In this document: positions 23,775 to 32,245 of the stretch, piece by piece
Layout: the number at the start of each line of letters is the position of its first letter
Position numbering within the stretch: the stretch's first letter is position 1
DNA from: Streptomyces spinoverrucosus
GTDB taxonomy: Bacteria > Actinomycetota > Actinomycetes > Streptomycetales > Streptomycetaceae
DNA: 64,000 bases
Reading direction: 5' to 3'
NCBI RefSeq assembly: GCF_006539505.1
Contig: NZ_BJND01000055.1
Coordinates: 1 to 64,000 of the forward strand
The notes under the pieces: generated by a model
The model's input: only the letters and a program-made list of their open reading frames with translations
Told to the model about the DNA's origin: nothing
Database searches by the model: none
Made by a program: the position numbers and the translations under genes

Positions 23775-25114
23775 GCCTGCTCCTCCTCACGTTCCGCCAC
23801 GGCCAACCGCTCCAGACGCACAAGTTCCGGCACGTGCCGGTCGAGGGTGCGTACGTCGATCGCCACACTGCCGCCGTCCGCGAGGTCGACGGTGAGGCTG
23901 TCGCCGATGGCGGGGAAGCGGCCCAGCCGGTCCACGATCAGGCCGGCCACGGTTTCGTAGTCCTCCTCCTCGGGCAGCTCGACACCGGTCGCGTCGGCCA
24001 CCTCGTCCAGGCGTCGCCCCGCGTCCACCAGCCAGCCCTCGCCGTCCGCCACCGCGATCTCGGTGACGGTGTCGGACTCGTCGGCGATGTCGCCGACCAG
24101 CTCCTCTGCGATGTCCTCGTACGTCACGATGCCCGCCACACCGCCGTGCTCGTCCAGGACCACGGCGAACTCGTCGTCCCGCTCCCGCATCCGCTCGACG
24201 GCGTCCGGCAGCGGCAGCGTGTCCGGCAGCAGCAGCGGGCGGCGGGCCCCCGCCCCGGCCGTGGTGCCGTCGAAACGGTCGGCGGGCAGGTGGGTCAGTT
24301 CGCGGACGCCCAGGACGCCGGTGACGTCGTCGGGGTGGTCGCCGAGCACGGGGTAGTTGGAATGGCCGTGCTTGGCGATCAGGTCGACCGCCTCGGCGGC
24401 GGTGGCGTCCTTGCGGATGAAGACGGCGTCGGCGCGCGGCACCATCACCTCGTCCAGTGTCCGCTCGGAGAACTCCAGGGCATGGTCGAGCAGTTCGGCG
24501 GTCTCACGCGGCAGCTGGCCCTGCTCATGGGACTCGCCGATCAGGTGGCCGAGTTCCTCCAGGGTGGCGCCGTGATGCAGTTCCTCGACCGGCTCGATGC
24601 CGATCTTGCGCAGCAGCCTGTTCGCCGCTCCGTCGAAGACGTGCACGACCGGGCCGACGACCTTCAGGTACGCCAGGGTGGAGGCGGCCAGCGCCTTGGC
24701 CAGCCGGTCGGGGACGGCGATGGCGAGGTTCTTCGGGGCCAGCTCGCCGAGCACCATCTGCACGACCGTGGCCAGTACGAACGCGAGCACGACCGAGATG
24801 CCGCTCACGGCGGCGTCAGGGATGCCGATACCGGTCAGGACGGGCCTGAGCAGCGTGGAGACGGACGGCTCGGCGATGAAGCCGACGACCAGTCCGGTCA
24901 CGGTGATGCCGAGCTGGGCGCCCGAGAGCATGAACGACAACCGCTCCAGCACCTTCAAGGCGCGGGCGGCCTTCTTGTCGCCCGCTTCGGCTTCCCGCGC
25001 GAGGGCGAGCCGGTCGGCGGAGACGTAGGCGAACTCCTGGGCGACGAAGTAGCCGGTGCCGGCGGTCAGCACGAAAACGGCGAGCAGGCCCAGGAGAGCG
25101 TTCGCGGCACTCAT
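23771..25114 (-). CDS. CNNM/HlyC-CorC-type CBS transporter, long form (pair 1)
   Basis: 447 residues. DUF21 membrane domain with the conserved start GTGYFVAQEFAYVSADRLAL and GAQLGITVTGLVVGFIAEPS; paired CBS domains with VMVPRADAVFIRKDATAAEA and VVLDEHGGVAGIVTYEDIAE; then the CorC_HlyC domain (GEGWLVDAGRRLDEVADATG). The family moves divalent cations, and its members have been misnamed hemolysins. It overlaps the short-form gene. The same long-short arrangement recurs at 28282-25926, so the locus is duplicated. Confidence 0.9.
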   Translation of the reverse strand: MSAANALLGLLAVFVLTAGTGYFVAQEFAYVSADRLALAREAEAGDKKAARALKVLERLSFMLSGAQLGITVTGLVVGFIAEPSVSTLLRPVLTGIGIPDAAVSGISVVLAFVLATVVQMVLGELAPKNLAIAVPDRLAKALAASTLAYLKVVGPVVHVFDGAANRLLRKIGIEPVEELHHGATLEELGHLIGESHEQGQLPRETAELLDHALEFSERTLDEVMVPRADAVFIRKDATAAEAVDLIAKHGHSNYPVLGDHPDDVTGVLGVRELTHLPADRFDGTTAGAGARRPLLLPDTLPLPDAVERMRERDDEFAVVLDEHGGVAGIVTYEDIAEELVGDIADESDTVTEIAVADGEGWLVDAGRRLDEVADATGVELPEEEDYETVAGLIVDRLGRFPAIGDSLTVDLADGGSVAIDVRTLDRHVPELVRLERLAVAEREEEQA

Positions 25115-25351
25115 CGAACACCACCCCGCCGCGTGCCGTGCTCAGGAAATGCCTGGCGGGATGGTCGGGGACTGTGCCCCGGGGGGTCCGTCGATCTGGC
25201 GGACAAGATCGGTACTCCTCTGATAGCAGTGGGAACAGAGAAACGATTCTGGCCACATCCTGGTTCCCGGCGCATCCGGGGACCGTGCGACCACGGAGGG
25301 TTCCGGACCTGTCCGGCCCGCGGGGTGGTGTCGGCCTCGGGAGGGGGGACC

Positions 25352-25897
25352 GTGGAGCGGATCGGTTCGGCTTTACTGACCGGCTTCGGCCTGGTGTGGT
25401 GGCTGGCGGGCACGAGCGCCGTGGGTGAACCGCTGTGGCCGGTGGCTGCTCTCGCCGGCTGTGCCCTCGCGGCAGGGGTGTGGCGCACCGGACGTGGCCG
25501 GGGAAAGCCGGGCACGGCTCCCCCACCCGACGTGCGCCGCCGCTTCGTCTGGGTCAACGCCCTGCAGTGGCTGGCCATCGCCGTCGTCGCCTTCGGCGCG
25601 AGCAAGGCCGGCGTGCCCGAGCTGATCCCCGCTCTGGTGGCCGTGGTGGTAGGTGTCCACTTCCTGCCCTTGGCCACCCTCTTCGGGCAGCGGCGGTTCC
25701 ATCTGACGGGGGCCCTGCTGGTCGTGGCCGGTGTGGCGGGCGCCGCCATCGGACTGGTCGGTGCTCCGGCGAGCGCCGTGCAGATGACCGTGGGATTCGC
25801 GGCGGCGATCATCCTCTGGGGCACCGCCTCCCTGGGCCTGCCTGAGATGGGCCAGGACACCGACCGCCCCGAAGCCGAGCCCACCGGAACACCGTGA
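25352..25897 (+). CDS. hypothetical membrane protein between the CNNM pairs
   Basis: 181 residues from GTG 25352, with GGGAGGGGGG upstream; a far longer open frame on this strand only shadows the CNNM gene. Five or six helices are predicted, including LLTGFGLVWWLAGTSAVG, ALQWLAIAVVAFGASKAG, and LTGALLVVAGVAGAAIGLVG. It is inserted in opposite orientation between two duplicated transporter pairs. A 237-base leader lies upstream. No family recognised. Confidence 0.62.
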   Translation: MERIGSALLTGFGLVWWLAGTSAVGEPLWPVAALAGCALAAGVWRTGRGRGKPGTAPPPDVRRRFVWVNALQWLAIAVVAFGASKAGVPELIPALVAVVVGVHFLPLATLFGQRRFHLTGALLVVAGVAGAAIGLVGAPASAVQMTVGFAAAIILWGTASLGLPEMGQDTDRPEAEPTGTP

Positions 25898-25925
25898 GCC
25901 GGGATCTCACACCCGCGGCGCGCGA

Positions 25926-26948
25926 TCATGCCGTAGCCGGGGCCGGGCCGACCAGCTCGGAGAGGACATCCTCCATGGTCACGAAACCGATCACCTTGCC
26001 GCCCTCGCCGAGCACGCCCGCGAGATGGCTGCCCTCGGCGCGCAGGGTGGTGAGGGTGTCGTCGAGCGGGGTGCCGATACGGACCCGGGTCACCGGATGC
26101 AGGGCACCGGGCGGAAACGGCTGGTCGCGGTCGGCGACGCCGAGGGTGTCCTTGATGTGCAGGTAGCCGAGGAGGGTGCCGCCCGCGCCGGTGACCGGGA
26201 AGCGGGAGTAGCCCGCGTCGGCGGCCATCCGCTCCAGCCGCGCCGGAGTGATCGAGGCCTCCACGGTCCGCATCTTCTGAGCGGGGACGAGGATCTCACC
26301 GACCGGGCGGATGCCCAGTTCCAGCGCGTCGCGCAGCCGCTCGCCGTCGGCGGGGGTGAGCAGCCCGGCCTCGCTGGAGTCGACGACCATGCGGGCCAGC
26401 TGGTCGTCGGTGAAGACCGCCTCGACCTCGTCCCTCGGCTGGACCCGCAGCAGTTTGAGCAGGGCGTTGGCGAAGGCGTTGATGCCGAAGATCACCGGCT
26501 GGAGCGCCCGGGTGAGGGCGACCAGGGGCGGGCCGAGAAGCAGCGCCGTGGGAACCGGGGCGGCAACCGCGATGTTCTTCGGGATCATCTCGCCGATCAG
26601 CATGTGCAGATACGTCGCCAGGGTCAGGGCGATGACGAAGGCGATGGGGTGCACCAGGCCGTGCGGGACGTGGGCCGTCTCGAAGGCGGGCTCCAGCAGA
26701 TGGGCGATGGCCGGTTCGGCGACCGCGCCCAGCACCAGCGAGGAGGCGGTGATACCGAGCTGAGCGGTGGCCATCATCGCGGAGAGGTGCTCCAGGGCCC
26801 ACAGCGTCATACGGGCCCGCGTGTGGCCCTCCCTCGCGCGGGGCTCGATCTGGCTGCGGCGCACCGAGATCAGGGCGAACTCGGCGCCGACGAAGAAGGC
26901 GTTGATCAGCACCATCAGGGCGCCGATGGCGAGCTGCAGCGCGGTCAT
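25926..26948 (-). CDS. CNNM/HlyC-CorC-type CBS transporter, short form (pair 2)
   Basis: 340 residues. DUF21 domain (MVLINAFFVGAEFALISVRR, then ITASSLVLGAVAEPAIAHLL and MLIGEMIPKNIAV) and two CBS domains (EILVPAQKMRTVEASITPAR and LTTLRAEGSHLAGVLGEGGK), with no CorC domain. It is paralogous to the 339-residue copy. The start overlaps the long-form stop by four bases, giving a coupled pair. Confidence 0.88.
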   Translation of the reverse strand: MTALQLAIGALMVLINAFFVGAEFALISVRRSQIEPRAREGHTRARMTLWALEHLSAMMATAQLGITASSLVLGAVAEPAIAHLLEPAFETAHVPHGLVHPIAFVIALTLATYLHMLIGEMIPKNIAVAAPVPTALLLGPPLVALTRALQPVIFGINAFANALLKLLRVQPRDEVEAVFTDDQLARMVVDSSEAGLLTPADGERLRDALELGIRPVGEILVPAQKMRTVEASITPARLERMAADAGYSRFPVTGAGGTLLGYLHIKDTLGVADRDQPFPPGALHPVTRVRIGTPLDDTLTTLRAEGSHLAGVLGEGGKVIGFVTMEDVLSELVGPAPATA

Positions 26949-28282
26949 CGCACCCCCTCCGCGAGCCGGCGCGGCAGCGCCACAGCCGGCTCGGTGATCC
27001 GGACCCGGTCGGCACGGTGATGCTCGACCTCCAGCACGTCCAGCCGCCAGCCGTCGAGCTCCAGGACGTCTCCCTTGGCGGGGATACGGGCCAGGCGGGT
27101 GGCGATCAGTCCGGCCACGGTCTCGTACGGGCCCTCAGGGGCCGCCAGTCCTGTCCCGGCGAGCTGGTCGATACGGACGCCGCCGTCCGCCTCCCACACC
27201 GCGCGCCCGTCCCCCGTCGCCGGGGCGGGCACCAGGTCGGGGGTCTTGAGGGGATCGTGCTCGTCGCGGACCTCGCCGACGACCTCCTCGACGATGTCCT
27301 CGACCGTGGCCACGCCCGCCGTACCGCCGTACTCGTCGACGACCACGGCCATGGTGCGACTCGCGCGCAGCCGCTCCAGCAGCCGGTCGGCGGTCAGACT
27401 GTCCGGCACCAGCAGGGGCTCGGTGGCCAGGTCCGTGATCGGCGTCACAGCCCGCTTCTCCGGCTCCAGGGCGAGCACATCGCGGATATGGACGGTGCCC
27501 ACCACCTCGTCCAGGCTGTCGCGGTAGACGGGGAAACGGGACAGGCCGGTGGCGTGGGAGAGGTTCGCGGCATCGGCGGCCGTCGCCTGCACTTCGAGGG
27601 CCTTGACGTCCACCCGCGGGGTCATCACGTTCTCCGCGGTCAGCTCGCTCAGGTGCAGGGTCCGTACGAACAACTCGGCGGAGTCCGCCTCCAGGGCGCC
27701 CTCGGCGGCCGAGTGTCGGGCCAGCGCGCCCAGCTCCTCGGCGGTGCGGGCCGACGCCAGCTCCTCGGCGGGCTCCAGGCCGAGGCGGCGCACGAAACGG
27801 TTCGCGGTGCCGTTCAGGTGCCGGATGAACGGGCCGAAGGCGGCCGTGAAGCCGCGCTGCGGCCCGGCCACCACCTTCGCCACCGCCAGCGGCCGGGAGA
27901 TCGCCCAGTTCTTAGGCACCAGCTCGCCGACCACCATCAGCACCACGGTCGAGACCACCACGCCCAGCACGGTCGCCACCGACGAGGTGGCACCGCCCAG
28001 ACCGACCGCCCGCAGCGGGCCCCGCAGCAGCGCCGCGAGGGACGGCTCGGCGAGCATGCCGATCACCAGCGAGGTGACGGTGATGCCGAGCTGAGCGCCG
28101 GACAGCTGCAGAGTCAGGCGGCGTACGGCCTTCAGCGCACCGTCCGCGCCACGCTCACCGGCCTCGGCGGCACGCTCCAGTTCACCGCGCTCCACGGTGG
28201 TCAGCGAGAACTCGGCCGCGACGAACACCGCGCAGGCCAAGGTGAGGAGAAGGGCCAGCAGAAGCAGCAGGACCTCGGTCAC
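26945..28282 (-). CDS. CNNM/HlyC-CorC-type CBS transporter, long form (pair 2)
   Basis: 445 residues. Membrane domain with ACAVFVAAEFSLTTVERGEL and SGAQLGITVTSLVIGMLAEP; CBS pair with ENVMTPRVDVKALEVQATAA and VVDEYGGTAGVATVEDIVEE; C-terminal CorC_HlyC domain (AVWEADGGVRIDQLAGTGLA). Homologous to the long form at 25114. It is the promoter-proximal gene of the leftward run and is divergent from spoOM; the dyad operator at 28445 lies in the shared 255-base region, so both directions could share one repressor. Confidence 0.9.
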   Translation of the reverse strand: MTEVLLLLLALLLTLACAVFVAAEFSLTTVERGELERAAEAGERGADGALKAVRRLTLQLSGAQLGITVTSLVIGMLAEPSLAALLRGPLRAVGLGGATSSVATVLGVVVSTVVLMVVGELVPKNWAISRPLAVAKVVAGPQRGFTAAFGPFIRHLNGTANRFVRRLGLEPAEELASARTAEELGALARHSAAEGALEADSAELFVRTLHLSELTAENVMTPRVDVKALEVQATAADAANLSHATGLSRFPVYRDSLDEVVGTVHIRDVLALEPEKRAVTPITDLATEPLLVPDSLTADRLLERLRASRTMAVVVDEYGGTAGVATVEDIVEEVVGEVRDEHDPLKTPDLVPAPATGDGRAVWEADGGVRIDQLAGTGLAAPEGPYETVAGLIATRLARIPAKGDVLELDGWRLDVLEVEHHRADRVRITEPAVALPRRLAEGVR

Positions 28283-28413
28283 CGCGCCACCCCCGCTCCC
28301 TCAGTCACAGGAGTCGGGCGGGGAATGGCACGGCCGGTACTGGGAGGCTCACCCATCGGGAGACCGTCGCTCCTTCTCAAGACGCGTACAAGGACAGCGG
28401 GTGGAAGCGGTGG

Positions 28414-28464
28414 CTTCTACACCCACTGTAAAGGTTGCCCTATGCTTCTACTCGTTTGTAGAAG
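28414..28464 (+). promoter_or_regulatory. BlaI-type operator overlapping the spoOM promoter
   Basis: CTTCTAC-TCGTTT-GTAGAAG at 28445-28464 is a perfect 7+7 dyad. A promoter TTGCCC (28435-28440), 18-base spacer, TAGAAG (28459-28464) would place the -10 box inside the right half-site, as expected for repression. A degenerate second copy begins CTTCTAC at 28414 and ends in GTAAAG. Same dyad as at 29580 and 31682. Confidence 0.72.
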
Positions 28465-28537
28465 GCCCGCGTCAGGGCCGGGCGCACGGCACCGCACCCG
28501 AACGGAAGACACGCACGCTTAAGGAGTGGACGCCACG

Positions 28538-29518
28538 ATGGTGTTCAAACGACTGCTCGGATCGCTCGGCGTGGGCGGACCCACGGTCGACACGGTCCTT
28601 GACCCGGGAGCCGCCCGCCCGGGCAGCGCACTGACCGGCCAGGTCCACCTCAAGGGCGGGGAGGCCGACTTCGAGATCGAGCACATCACCTTGGAGTTGG
28701 TCGCGCGGGTCGAGGCCGAGCACGACGAGGGCGAGAGCGAGGGCGTCGTCGCCTTCGAGCGGTTCACGGTCGGCGGTGGCTTCCGGCTCGCCGCGGGTGA
28801 TCTGCACAGCGTCCCATTCACCGTGGTGCTGCCCTGGGAGACACCGATCACCGAGCTGTACGGGCAGGGCCTGGGCATCGTCCTCGGCGTGCGTACCGAG
28901 CTGGCGGTGGCCGGCGCGAAGGACAGGGGCGACCTGGATCAGTTGAACGTCGGTCCGCTGCCCGCGCAGGAGGCGATCCTCGAAGCGCTCGGGCAGCTCG
29001 GCTTCGGTTTCAAGTCCGCGGACCTGGAGTACGGCCGTATCGGCGGGACCGGGCTGCAGCTGCCCTTCTACCAGGAGATCGAGCTGACCACGGCGCCGCA
29101 GTACGCGCAGCAGGTCAACGAGATCGAGGTGACCTTCCTGGCCGACCCGGGCGGCATGGAGGTCGTCCTGGAGGCGGACCAGCGGGGCGGCTTCTTCTCC
29201 TCCGGCCATGACGCGCTGACCCGGTTCACCGTCTCCCACGACGGAGTCGAGCACCAGGACTGGAACAGCATCGTCGACGGCTGGATCCGGCAACTGGTCC
29301 AGCACCGGGCCTCGTACGGCCATGTCCACGGCGTCCATTACGGCCACGACGATCACCAGCACCACGACGGCCACCGCTCCGGCCCCGGCATGGGCACGGC
29401 CATCGCCGCGGGGGCGGCCGGGCTGGCGGTCGGGGTCGTCGGCGGCATGGTCGCGGCCGAAGTCGTCGACGAGGTCGGCGACTTCTTCGAGGGCGACGAG
29501 GAGGAAGAGGAAGGCTGA
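28538..29518 (+). CDS. SpoOM-family protein
   Basis: 326 residues from ATG 28538, with AAGGAG eleven bases upstream. The arrestin-like SpoOM domain covers about 1-240: MVFKRLLGSLGVGGPTVDTV, then GQVHLKGGEADFEIEHITLE and DFEIEH...PFTVVLPWETPI. A His-rich segment (HVHGVHYGHDDHQHHDGH, about 265-285), a glycine-rich hydrophobic stretch and an acidic end (GDEEEEEG) follow. SpoOM proteins modulate sporulation and stress; the His-rich tail is an obvious metal-binding candidate. Controlled by the dyad upstream, terminated by the hairpin at 29544. Confidence 0.9.
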   Translation: MVFKRLLGSLGVGGPTVDTVLDPGAARPGSALTGQVHLKGGEADFEIEHITLELVARVEAEHDEGESEGVVAFERFTVGGGFRLAAGDLHSVPFTVVLPWETPITELYGQGLGIVLGVRTELAVAGAKDRGDLDQLNVGPLPAQEAILEALGQLGFGFKSADLEYGRIGGTGLQLPFYQEIELTTAPQYAQQVNEIEVTFLADPGGMEVVLEADQRGGFFSSGHDALTRFTVSHDGVEHQDWNSIVDGWIRQLVQHRASYGHVHGVHYGHDDHQHHDGHRSGPGMGTAIAAGAAGLAVGVVGGMVAAEVVDEVGDFFEGDEEEEEG

Positions 29519-29543
29519 ACGGTAAACGATGCGCCGGCAGGGC

Positions 29544-29569
29544 GGGCGGAGAGTCTCGATTCTCCGCCC
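29544..29569. terminator. hairpin terminator after spoOM
   Basis: GGGCGGAGA (29544-29552) pairs with TCTCCGCCC (29561-29569), loop 8 bases, 25 bases past the stop. It isolates spoOM from terB, which has its own operator. Confidence 0.7.
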
Positions 29570-29579
29570 TCGCTGATAA

Positions 29580-29599
29580 CTTCTACATTGACGTAGAAG
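29580..29599 (+). promoter_or_regulatory. BlaI-type dyad operator upstream of terB
   Basis: CTTCTAC-ATTGAC-GTAGAAG, perfect 7+7 inverted repeat with 6-base spacer, 55 bases upstream of the terB ATG. TAGAAG within the right half-site could be the -10 box, the same geometry as at spoOM. Confidence 0.72.
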
Positions 29600-29654
29600 A
29601 CCGATGTCCGGAACGGCTCGGTCCGAACTCACCCCTGACACGTACGGAGTTCTC

Positions 29655-30110
29655 ATGGCCCTGTGGGACCGCATCAAGGAGTCCGCATCGACGATGCAGA
29701 CCCAGCTGATGGCGAAGAAGAACGACCTCAAGAGCGGCGCCTTCCGCGACGCCAGCATGGCGATGTGTGCCCTGGTGGCGGCCGCCGACGGCACCATCGA
29801 CCCCTCCGAGCGGCGCCGCGTGGCCCAGCTGATCGCCTCCAACGAGGTGCTGCAGAACTTCGACGCCATGGACCTGCAGCGGCGCTTCGAGGACAACCTG
29901 AACAAGCTCACCGCCGACTTCGACTTCGGCAAGGTCAGCGTCCTGCAGGAGGTCGCCAAGGCGAAGAAGAAGCCCGCCGAGGCCCGTGCCGTGATCCAGA
30001 TCGGCATCGTCATCGGCGGCGCCGACGGCGACTTCGACAAGACCGAGCAGGCCGTCGTCCGCGAGGCGTGCCACATCCTCGAACTGCCGCCGCACGAGTT
30101 CGACCTCTGA
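29655..30110 (+). CDS. terB: TerB-family tellurite resistance protein
   Basis: 151 residues, soluble, all alpha. The TerB/DjlA fold is shown by MALWDRIKESASTMQTQLMA, MCALVAAADGTIDPSERRRV, DFGKVSVLQEVAKAKKKPAE, and IGIVIGGADGDFDKTEQAVV; the two Asp-rich turns (AADGTIDPSE, GADGDFDKTE) are the metal-contact loops of the family. TerB works with TerC/TerD at the membrane in stress responses. It sits between spoOM and the BlaI/M56 pair under its own dyad operator. Confidence 0.92.
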   Translation: MALWDRIKESASTMQTQLMAKKNDLKSGAFRDASMAMCALVAAADGTIDPSERRRVAQLIASNEVLQNFDAMDLQRRFEDNLNKLTADFDFGKVSVLQEVAKAKKKPAEARAVIQIGIVIGGADGDFDKTEQAVVREACHILELPPHEFDL

Positions 30111-30222
30111 TCACCCTGCGACGCTTGTGCCGGGCGGACGCCGGTGACGACGCCGGCCCGGCACCCGTCGCGCTACGGCCGGCCGTTCCGGCGGACCGCG
30201 TCCGACCGGCGCCCATCCCCGC

Positions 30223-31155
30223 TCACAGGGGCGTGGCGGCGTACAGGATGAAGAACATGGTCACCGCGGAGTTCGCGGACGACATCGCGGACACGGCCGT
30301 GCCCGCTGCCGCGCCCCACGCCGCCAGGCCCACCGACGTGAACACGGACGGCCAGCTGCGCATCAGGGGAGCCGGACCGAGCAGCGCGGCCACTCGGCGC
30401 GGCACCGGCCCCGGCGCCGCCAGGCCCGCGAGCGTGGCCACCGGAGTCCCGCGGGAGACCAGCGCAGCCCTGCCGATCGCGCAGGCCACCGTCCGGCGGC
30501 TGCCGACTGCCTGCGCCGCCTCCTCGTCCGCCCACCGCTCGGTCGTGTACGACACGGCCGTCCGTAGCGGCCGCAGGAACGGATTGGCCCGCGCGGCCAG
30601 TTGGACGGCGAGCAGGAAGCGGTGGTGCCGCGCGGCCAGATGGGCCCGCTCGTGGGCGAACAGTGCCCGGCGTTCGGCGGGTTCGAGGCAGTCCAGCAGG
30701 GCCGTGGTCACCACCACGCGGCCGCGGCGGCCGCCCGGCAGCGCGTACGCGTACGGCACCTCGTCGGGCAGCACCGCCACCTGCGTGCCGGGCAGCCCGG
30801 CCAGCGCCCGGTGAGCGCGGCGGCGCACCCGGCCGTGCCGCCACAGCGTCCGGCCGCAGGCCACGACCACCGCGCACAGCGCGGGGATCGCCGCCTTGCC
30901 GACGACCTCGTCGTACGGCACGGCCTCGCGCACTTCCGGATCGGACCAGCCGTCCGGCAGCGGGTTGCCCGGCAGTTGGGCGGTGCCGACCACCATCACC
31001 AGCCCCAGGCACACGGTGCTGCACATCGCCATCACCCCGGCCACGCCGGTCAGCAGCCGTGTCGCGGTGCGCGGATGCAGGTGCTGCTCGGCCAGACGCG
31101 CGATCGGCCACGCCGTTAAGGGCAGCACCAGCGGCAGAAAGACGAACAACCCCAT
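30223..31155 (-). CDS. M56-family membrane metalloprotease, BlaR1-like (second copy)
   Basis: 310 residues. Three or four N-terminal helices (LFVFLPLVLPLTAWPIA, VAGVMAMCSTVCLGLVMVVG, AAIPALCAVVVACG) precede the protease domain with HERAH at about 168-172 and the third ligand region ERWADEEAAQ; a final membrane segment lies near the end (VGLAAWGAAAGTAVSAM). It is paralogous to the protein at 5109, with shared phrases such as PYAYALPG/DAYALPG. It lies six bases downstream of its BlaI partner. The signal is unknown. Confidence 0.88.
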   Translation of the reverse strand: MGLFVFLPLVLPLTAWPIARLAEQHLHPRTATRLLTGVAGVMAMCSTVCLGLVMVVGTAQLPGNPLPDGWSDPEVREAVPYDEVVGKAAIPALCAVVVACGRTLWRHGRVRRRAHRALAGLPGTQVAVLPDEVPYAYALPGGRRGRVVVTTALLDCLEPAERRALFAHERAHLAARHHRFLLAVQLAARANPFLRPLRTAVSYTTERWADEEAAQAVGSRRTVACAIGRAALVSRGTPVATLAGLAAPGPVPRRVAALLGPAPLMRSWPSVFTSVGLAAWGAAAGTAVSAMSSANSAVTMFFILYAATPL

Positions 31156-31161
31156 GAGGCT

Positions 31162-31551
31162 TCAGTCTTCCCCTTCACTCCGCGACTGCTCCAGCAGTTC
31201 GCGCAGCAGCCGCTCGTCATCCGGGCCGAGGCCCGTCAGGAAGCTGGCCAGCACCGCTTCCCGGTCGCTCTCGGCGTCCAGCAGCCTGCGCATCTTCCGC
31301 GCGGCCAGGCCCGCCTGGTCCGAGGCCGCCGTCCAGGCGAAGGACCGGCCCGCACGCTCCCGGGTGACCGCCCCCTTGGCCAGGAGCCGGGTCAGGATCG
31401 TGATCACGGTCGTGTAGGCGAGGTCCCCGCCCAGCCGCTCCTGCACCCAGCCGGCCGTCGCGGGACCGTCCGCTTCCCGCAGCACGGACAGGACCTGCGC
31501 CTCCAGCTCGCCCTGTCCCCGCCGCCGGGGACGCTGCCGGTGCTCCGCCAT
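31162..31551 (-). CDS. BlaI/MecI-family repressor (second copy)
   Basis: 129 residues from ATG 31551, with AAGGGAG upstream; longer frames extend into the regulatory region. The winged helix reads LEAQVLSVLREADGPATAGW and VITILTRLLAKGAVTRERAG, followed by the dimerisation part (LLDAESDREAVLASFLTGLG). It resembles the first copy at 4741. It is the most likely repressor for the dyads at 28445, 29580 and 31682, since it is embedded among those genes. A weak palindrome TCGTATAGACGA (31595-31606) near its own start may mediate autoregulation. Confidence 0.92.
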   Translation of the reverse strand: MAEHRQRPRRRGQGELEAQVLSVLREADGPATAGWVQERLGGDLAYTTVITILTRLLAKGAVTRERAGRSFAWTAASDQAGLAARKMRRLLDAESDREAVLASFLTGLGPDDERLLRELLEQSRSEGED

Positions 31552-31673
31552 GCCCTGGCTCCCTTCCGCCGCGCGTCCGTTTCCCGACCGGACATCGTAT
31601 AGACGACCAGGACGCCTCCGTGCCGCCCGACGAGCCTCACCAGGCCACCGCCACATGCATGGCCGCGCCACCC

Positions 31674-31701
31674 TTCCGTATCTTCTACAGGCATGTAGAT
31701 T
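31674..31701 (+). promoter_or_regulatory. BlaI-type operator and promoter upstream of terD remnant
   Basis: CTTCTAC-AGGCAT-GTAGATT (31682-31701) is the same dyad with the last two bases changed. TTCCGT (31674-31679), 16-base spacer, TAGATT (31696-31701) gives a plausible promoter with the -10 in the right half-site. It lies between divergent blaI and the terD-like gene. Confidence 0.68.
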
Positions 31702-31757
31702 GTTTGTCCGGGCCAGTGCAGCGGGCCCGGACCGCACACGCCAAGGAGGAGTTCGCA

Positions 31758-32116
31758 GTGGGAGTTTCCCTGTGCGACGCGTCCGGCAAGGTCCTGTCCG
31801 ACCGGCACTTCGTCTTCCACAACAACCTCACCAGCCCGGACGGTTCGGTGGAGCACACCGGCGACAACCTCACCGGTGAGGGCGAGGGCGACGACGAGGT
31901 CGTCAAGGTGAACCTCGCGGCCGTGCCCGCCGAGGTCGACGGGATCGTGTTCCCGGTCTCCATCCACGACGCCGAGGGTCGTGGCCAGAGCTTCGGCCAG
32001 GTCCGGTCTTCGGCGAGCTGTACCGGGGAGGCGCCGAGTGGAAGTTCCGCGCGGTCGGGCAGGGCTATGCCTCCGGACTGGCCGGGATCGCCGCCGACTT
32101 CGGCGTCAACGTCTGA
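31758..32116 (+). pseudogene. TerD-family gene with two internal deletions
   Basis: GTG 31758 (AAGGAGG upstream) starts MGVSL, then jumps directly to CDASGKVLSDRHFVFHNNLT, so about 40 residues of the N-terminal half are lost in frame. The conserved SVEHTGDNLTGEGEGDDEVV and VFPVSIHDAEGRGQSFGQVR follow, then a second deletion shifts the frame. The correct C-terminus VFGELYRGGAEWKFRAVGQG, AADFGVNV is readable in another frame to 32116. TerD proteins bind Ca2+ in tellurite and envelope stress. This copy keeps its promoter and operator but cannot make a full protein. Confidence 0.8.
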
Positions 32117-32245
32117 CCTCGCACCGACCGCGCCGTCGGGCCCGCCGCTCGGGGACGGGCCCGACGGTCGCCTTCCGCATGCGACCGCGCGTCGATGCCG
32201 GTGTGCACCGCCTTCCGTCCCAGCCAGTCAGGAGAGCGAGATCAC

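Noticed and set aside
23834..25351. Very long rightward open frame running into the membrane protein at 25352
   Set aside because: It is antisense to a clear CNNM gene, has low-complexity composition, and is a product of high-GC codon bias; only the part from GTG 25352 has a ribosome site and helices.
28445..28464. The dyads at 28445, 29580 and 31682 as terminators
   Set aside because: They lie upstream of genes, have short AT-containing arms, and repeat the same sequence at the same kind of position, which fits operators.
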